64,000 bases of DNA, from contig JAAFJY010000007.1 of assembly GCA_013299105.1 (NCBI GenBank), positions 1 to 64,000 on the forward strand, written 5' to 3'. Of this stretch, positions 59,711-64,000 are shown one piece after another. This stretch comes from Chitinophagales bacterium. Lineage in GTDB: Bacteria; Bacteroidota; Bacteroidia; Chitinophagales; Saprospiraceae. Both the position numbers and the translations under genes were made by a program. Below the pieces are notes generated by a model. The model was not told the origin of the DNA. It did not search any database and worked only from the letters and a program-made list of their open reading frames with translations. Positions within the stretch are counted from its first letter, which is position 1. Every line of letters begins with the position of its first letter.

Positions 59711-61345
59711 TTATTCCGTAATCAACAGCTTTTCGGTTTGGATAAAATTGCCTTGCAGAAAACGGAGAAAATAGACTCCCCGGGTCAGTTTTGGCAATTC
59801 AATGCTGCGTGATTCGCCAGCTTTGAGAACCTCTTGCTGCAATACCCGGCCTTGCAGGTCGCTAATGCTCCAAGTGCCCGTACCCAGTTCTGGCCTCAAA
59901 CTGCGGAGTTGAAAGGCTCCTTTGGGGGCGGGGTTGGGATAAAATTGCAGCAAATCCTGGGCTACATTCAGGTCTTGACTAGGAGTGGTAGGGGTAAAGG
60001 TGTATTTCCACAACTCCCGGCCGGTTTCGTTGGTCTGGGCCAGGAAAAGCAAGGTCTTGTTGTTCAACAGCACCAAAGAGCTGGGAGCACTGCTTTGGAT
60101 GCCAGGCCGAATATCCGCCACGATCCGGGTGCCCGCTGCGGTGCCGTTGGATTCGGCGAGTTCTGATCCGGTGCCGACCAGTTCGTCTTTAAAATCGCTT
60201 ACATAAAACAAACGATTTCCCGCTACCGTGAACCACCTGGGTTCGGCGTCAAGAAAACCAGCATACATATCTTTGACTAGCTTGGTGCCCGTTGGAGTGC
60301 CGTCTGAAACGTACAATTCTTGTCCTGTGGTGAATTGTTGTTCCCCTGCGAAGTAGATCAGGTCACCTACGACAGCCACTTGCCTAAGCTCGTTGCCGAT
60401 GTAAAGCAGGCCGAGGTTGATCAATTGCTGGGTGCCCGCAGGGGTGCCGTCGGTGAGGAACAGGCGGTTGGCCGTAGCGATGATGGTCTTTCCTTTGAAT
60501 TCGAGCACGTCGTTGAATCCATCCTGGTCGCGCAGGATGGTAGTGCCCTCGGTGGTGCCGTCGCTGACAAAAATAGCGCGGCGGCGATTCGCAAAATCGG
60601 TATAGGCGTTGAAATACAACTTGCCATTGGCTACCCGCAGGTTTTCGGGGAAACTGCTGCGGCTATTGCCCGTTATGTCCTTGAGCACTTTAGTGCCTGC
60701 CGTGGTGCCATCGCTGACGAACACCTCGTTACCATTGTCGACATTTTCGGCCTCAAAAAACAGGCGATTGCCGATGGCAACGATAAAGCTAGGCCCAGAT
60801 CCACTGCTGGAAGAGGGTAAATCGACCACTTCAAGCGTACCCTGAGCGGTGCCGTCGGTGCGCCAAAGCTCACTGCCATTGGGGCCCGCAGCGGAAAAGT
60901 AGAGCAGGTCACCCATGAGGCAAAAATAAAGCGGGCTGCTACTACCAGCACCAGGTCTGATGTCGCGAAAGAGAACTGTACCCGCCTCGGTACCATCGCT
61001 CACCCACAGCTCGCGGCTATTGCTGGCATTGGTAGCGGCAAAATACAAGCGGTTTTTATAGACAAAAAACGCGCTTGGATTGGAGCCCAAGGCACCAGGA
61101 TTGATGTCTTTGAGCTGGACAGTGCCCGCCTCGGTACCATCGCTCACCCACAGCTCGCGGCCATTGGCCCCATTGCTGGCGGCAAAAAAAGCCCGCCCCT
61201 GCCATACAATGATGGGCATACTGGGGTCGCTGAACGCATCCGTATAGGCGTCGGCAGTACCCGGGTTGATGTCTTTGACTTGGGTGGCTTGGGCGCTGAG
61301 GTGGAGCGCAATAGCACAAAAAACAAAAATTCGAACAAACGTCAT
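59711..61345 (-). CDS. ELWxxDGT repeat surface protein with T9SS sorting domain
   Basis: A 544-residue exported protein (signal peptide MTFVRIFVFCAIALHLSAQA). At least seven ELWxxDGT-type repeats are visible: GRELWVSDGTEAGTVQLKDI, SRELWVSDGTEAGTVLFRDI, GSELWRTDGTAQGTLEVVDL, GNEVFVSDGTTAGTKVLKDI, RRAIFVSDGTTEGTTILRD, ANRLFLTDGTPAGTQQLINL and GQELYVSDGTPTGTKLVKDM. The last ~80 residues (FYPNPAPKGAFQLRSLRPEL, then RGVYFLRFLQGNFIQTEKLL) are a type A T9SS sorting domain. The start ATG lies one base after the stop of the putative immunity gene (TAACATG), a spacing that implies coupled translation with the toxin locus upstream. Role at the surface unknown. Confidence 0.9.
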   Translation of the reverse strand: MTFVRIFVFCAIALHLSAQATQVKDINPGTADAYTDAFSDPSMPIIVWQGRAFFAASNGANGRELWVSDGTEAGTVQLKDINPGALGSNPSAFFVYKNRLYFAATNASNSRELWVSDGTEAGTVLFRDIRPGAGSSSPLYFCLMGDLLYFSAAGPNGSELWRTDGTAQGTLEVVDLPSSSSGSGPSFIVAIGNRLFFEAENVDNGNEVFVSDGTTAGTKVLKDITGNSRSSFPENLRVANGKLYFNAYTDFANRRRAIFVSDGTTEGTTILRDQDGFNDVLEFKGKTIIATANRLFLTDGTPAGTQQLINLGLLYIGNELRQVAVVGDLIYFAGEQQFTTGQELYVSDGTPTGTKLVKDMYAGFLDAEPRWFTVAGNRLFYVSDFKDELVGTGSELAESNGTAAGTRIVADIRPGIQSSAPSSLVLLNNKTLLFLAQTNETGRELWKYTFTPTTPSQDLNVAQDLLQFYPNPAPKGAFQLRSLRPELGTGTWSISDLQGRVLQQEVLKAGESRSIELPKLTRGVYFLRFLQGNFIQTEKLLITE

Positions 61346-61346
61346 G

Positions 61347-61877
61347 TTAACCTACATTTATGATTGACAAAAACTCTTCAACGCTAAGTTCCAAATCTTT
61401 AGGGGTGATTCTGATCATTACTTCTATATTCAGGTTCAGTTCCTTATCAACAAAGGTGTGCTTGAAATCATAATAAATAAAATCCCATGTAAAATCAAAT
61501 GATTTAGCTGCAATAAATGCATCTTTTAGCGCCAGTAGCTCTTCTTTTGAATCTTTATATTTTTTATAAAACCTAGACCAATCTTCTAAAAGTTCAATAA
61601 AAAATAAAGTATCAAAACTAATTACAACATCTCCTTCTTGATCAACAAGAGTAAATTCCGATCTATCTCTGCCAGAGCGTCCTTCAATAAGTTCTGTATT
61701 CCAGCCCATGCCAAGTCTTTCACCCGTAAGTAACTGTTTTAAAACATCTATCATATCATCAACATATGGCGGCGACCACCTGCCAAACTCACTTGAACAT
61801 GGGACTCCACTGTATAAACCTAAGTTAGGTTTCGCTACAGAATTTATATGTAAAAGTTGAATAACAAAAGTTTTCAT
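61347..61877 (-). CDS. Putative immunity protein of the EndoU toxin
   Basis: A 176-residue cytoplasmic, mildly acidic protein without signal peptide. I recognise no family. It begins MKTFVIQLLHINSVAKPN; DMIDVLKQLLTGERLGMGWN and WSRFYKKYKDSKEELLALKD are helix-like, and the C-terminus contains NIEVMIRITPKDLELSVEEFLS. It lies 134 bp after the EndoU toxin stop on the same strand, the standard toxin-immunity order. The AT-rich composition of both genes differs from the GC-richer T9SS genes that follow. Immunity function is inferred from position, size and composition. Its stop codon is one base from the ATG of the next gene. Confidence 0.65.
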   Translation of the reverse strand: MKTFVIQLLHINSVAKPNLGLYSGVPCSSEFGRWSPPYVDDMIDVLKQLLTGERLGMGWNTELIEGRSGRDRSEFTLVDQEGDVVISFDTLFFIELLEDWSRFYKKYKDSKEELLALKDAFIAAKSFDFTWDFIYYDFKHTFVDKELNLNIEVMIRITPKDLELSVEEFLSIINVG

Positions 61878-62011
61878 TTTTTTGATTTAAAAAATTTTTT
61901 AATAAAAAATCTGCTACATGAATAATTAAATACTCCTTCTTAGCAGATTTAGATTACTGCAAATATGTGATAAAAAATCGCCCAAAGTCAAAAATACAAC
62001 ACTATTGTGTA

Positions 62012-64000
62012 TTATGGCTGTGGATACGCAGATTTGACAGTTTCACTTAGACTGGGTAAAGCAGTTGGTCTAGTAGGTATTGCATTTCCTATGAACATAT
62101 GTATCTTCATCCCATTACTTGCATACCCTTCCCATGTGTTTGAACTAGTAAAACCCGGTCCTGGAGGAACCCAACTACCTGTGGTCATATTGAGACGTGC
62201 ATAAGCAATCTCTTTAATTACCTTATCTTTAGTCCATTTATCAGGAAACATGTCGGATGGGTTTCCAACTTTTTTAACCCACCCTTTCATGGTTGAAATA
62301 GGTCTTGGAGGGATTGCTGTAGGATCTGCAGGGATTTCTACATCTGCCCAGACGTATATTTCAGCACGATATGAATTAACGTCTGTATCAACACCAGATG
62401 GTGTAATTGACCCCTTTTTGATTGCAGTTTGATGCCCTCTTGAATTTGGTGGATCTACAGGTATAGGTAAATCTAATAATGGATTATTATTTGCATCCAA
62501 TAGAGGAGGCACTCGTATTGTGTAAAAGTCCACATGATTAAATTCCGATATTCCTTCTACATGATGACAACCTTTTATATCTTTCAAAGTATTGTTTATA
62601 GGGTGTTTATTGCTATTTGGGCCGTGAACCCTGATAGTACCATCTGACAACATATGTTCCCAAAGGGTTGATGCGTTCGGATTCCTGGGAGTAGTCTCAA
62701 GCATTTCCACCAAATCCCAATAATCTGGATTAGTTCTAGCATCAAGGGGCATATCCTGAAATCTTCGATACTTTTCAATCGCATTTTCAAGCTCAGAGGG
62801 ACTGAGTTTTGATAAATAAAGCAAAAATTTATCATTTGCCCTACAGTCGTTAAAAATCTGTTTGAGTAAGTTAAGGTCAGATCTGCCTAGTTTTTGAACA
62901 AGCAACAACAAATTTTTTAGTATCGCAAGGGGGTTGGAGCCTTTTAGTGTACTGACAATAAAAAAGAAACTTCCTTGTAAAGCGTTAGGGTCTAATCCTA
63001 TCTTTAGAAATGCTTCTGTCAAAGCCGGGATTGCAGCCAAATCAAAGGCATTCAAATTTGTGTTTCCTTTTGCACTTATATACAATAGTGTCACAAAATC
63101 ATCAACAAGTATAAGTTTAGCTTCAAAAGCTAGTAAAAAAACGTCATGAATATTTTTTACATACATAGTCAATCTTCTCAATGCAGCAATCGTTGTAGCA
63201 GGAGCATCCTTAACTAATGAAATATCTATGGTTAATTTTCCAAGCTTTCTAATTCCGGTAATCAAAAGTTGACCTCCATTGATCCCTATATCAGTTACCA
63301 TCAATAAGTTATTAACCTGTCGCAATGTGGCTAAAAACTCTTTTTTCTTTTCACTATCCGCAGGGTTAGGAAACAACAGATCGATATCTTGCTCAATGGT
63401 TGCAGCAGTGATGTCTGAAACAGCTGCAATAATACCGATAGCAAGCGTAACTTTTTCTACCATCTCTGCTTGTAGAGTCAATTCAGCCCCTACACCTACA
63501 TAAGAATAGAATCCTGCTGATGCAGCAATTGCAATGGCATTCAACCAGAATCTGGTTTGATATTCTTTTGACTTTATTTCTTCATATAGTTGCTGATCAG
63601 CCAAGAATTTAAGTACAAATGCAGGTAAAATCACTGATTTGCCTCGTTTAAGAAATTCTAATGTTGGATGATCGGAAGTAGGAATAATCTCAATAGTTTG
63701 GAAAATATTTAAATTCCTTACTTCGGATATTAAAGTATCATGACACGTATATTTTGCAATACCACCAGTAACAATAATAAATGTTTCTACAACAGGTATT
63801 TTAACATCAACATTCATTAAACAATTACTCAATGTTGCTGAAAATTTCACTTTATCATTAGGTGGGCTACAGCCTAAATACTTACCTGGTCTAAAAACAT
63901 GTTTTGAGTGTAGGGCTACTCGCTCCTCACTTTTGAGAGAATTCCACCAATTAAAGTAGACTTTGGAGAATACAGTAATTACTTGTGCATATTCTGTAAG
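62012..64000 (-). CDS. Polymorphic toxin with C-terminal EndoU-like RNase domain (5' end outside window)
   Basis: At least 662 residues; the frame stays open to the window edge, so a start at the GTG near 63850 is only apparent. The C-terminal ~150 residues match bacterial EndoU nucleases: a CHHVEG histidine site, a long insertion, KKGSITPSGVDTDVNSYRAE, then the diagnostic MFPDKWTKDKVIKEIAYA and the closing ASNGMKIHMFIG, where the Ser/Asn-Gly-Met-x-Ile loop contributes to the active site. Upstream are hydrophobic helices (residues ~105-150 from the GTG; LNAIAIAASAGFYSYVGVGA) and a long helical region, possibly for delivery. EndoU toxins cut RNA in rival cells or, when mis-targeted, their own. 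A putative immunity gene follows. No export signal can be checked here. Confidence 0.85.
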   Translation of the reverse strand, partial: LTEYAQVITVFSKVYFNWWNSLKSEERVALHSKHVFRPGKYLGCSPPNDKVKFSATLSNCLMNVDVKIPVVETFIIVTGGIAKYTCHDTLISEVRNLNIFQTIEIIPTSDHPTLEFLKRGKSVILPAFVLKFLADQQLYEEIKSKEYQTRFWLNAIAIAASAGFYSYVGVGAELTLQAEMVEKVTLAIGIIAAVSDITAATIEQDIDLLFPNPADSEKKKEFLATLRQVNNLLMVTDIGINGGQLLITGIRKLGKLTIDISLVKDAPATTIAALRRLTMYVKNIHDVFLLAFEAKLILVDDFVTLLYISAKGNTNLNAFDLAAIPALTEAFLKIGLDPNALQGSFFFIVSTLKGSNPLAILKNLLLLVQKLGRSDLNLLKQIFNDCRANDKFLLYLSKLSPSELENAIEKYRRFQDMPLDARTNPDYWDLVEMLETTPRNPNASTLWEHMLSDGTIRVHGPNSNKHPINNTLKDIKGCHHVEGISEFNHVDFYTIRVPPLLDANNNPLLDLPIPVDPPNSRGHQTAIKKGSITPSGVDTDVNSYRAEIYVWADVEIPADPTAIPPRPISTMKGWVKKVGNPSDMFPDKWTKDKVIKEIAYARLNMTTGSWVPPGPGFTSSNTWEGYASNGMKIHMFIGNAIPTRPTALPSLSETVKSAYPQP

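Overview
The window comes from a member of the Bacteroidota, most probably the Saprospirales (a Haliscomenobacter-like filamentous bacterium is my best guess, by inference only). The lineage call rests on several signs: promoters with the Bacteroidetes -7 box TAnnTTTG, type IX secretion (T9SS) C-terminal sorting domains, a lipoprotein-type TamA (TamL), the exosortase K/MSEP-CTERM pair, delta-60 and ELWxxDGT surface repeats, a metal-type KdsA, and many intergenic hairpin repeats. No tRNA, rRNA, CRISPR array or intact IS transposase gene was recognised.

Region by region: 1-4864 is an array of RHS tip cassettes. The same RHS core end occurs three times, each time followed by a different C-terminal toxin-like domain and, in two cases, a small immunity-like gene; the third is frameshifted and truncated. 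5427-20207 is mostly chromosomal housekeeping: serC, a GNAT acetyltransferase, the xrtK/MSEP-CTERM pair, an alpha/beta hydrolase boxed by inverted hairpin repeats, panB, mltG, a SpoU-family RNA methyltransferase divergent from tamL, and an unusual TDO-superfamily/SnoaL fusion. 20574-35235 holds an RlpA-like SPOR protein, two large VPS10/sortilin-like propeller paralogues, manC, a YbbN-like thioredoxin, hemJ and a delta-60 T9SS protein.

35300-45800 is the most informative stretch. A four-gene metal-efflux cluster (adaptor, exported Fe/Mn superoxide dismutase, RND pump, TolC-like channel), led by a small histidine-rich exported protein, lies between two direct copies of a short hairpin element. 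Outside these copies are the two halves of one thioredoxin-like (TlpA/ResA) gene. Its 5' end is further split by a 320-bp element with a 9-bp target duplication. Removing the two elements and the cluster in silico restores one in-frame signal-peptide-bearing protein, so the order of insertions can be read from the sequence.

45987-49684 carries a TPR/LytS-type histidine kinase and a LytTR response regulator, with a previously easy-to-miss 49-residue double-glycine-leader peptide gene between them. 50141-56381 contains DoxX, an FAD oxidoreductase, kdsA, a metallophosphoesterase and a DinB-family protein preceded by two TetR-type operators. 56924-64000 is a minus-strand run ending the window: a C-terminal EndoU-type RNase toxin (5' end outside the window), its probable immunity gene, and then, one base further on, three exported surface proteins of which two have T9SS sorting domains.

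Interspersed repeats are a theme. At least seven families are present (R1-R5, R7 and gene-end repeats); most are imperfect or perfect palindromes, and several sit just after stop codons in a fixed orientation.
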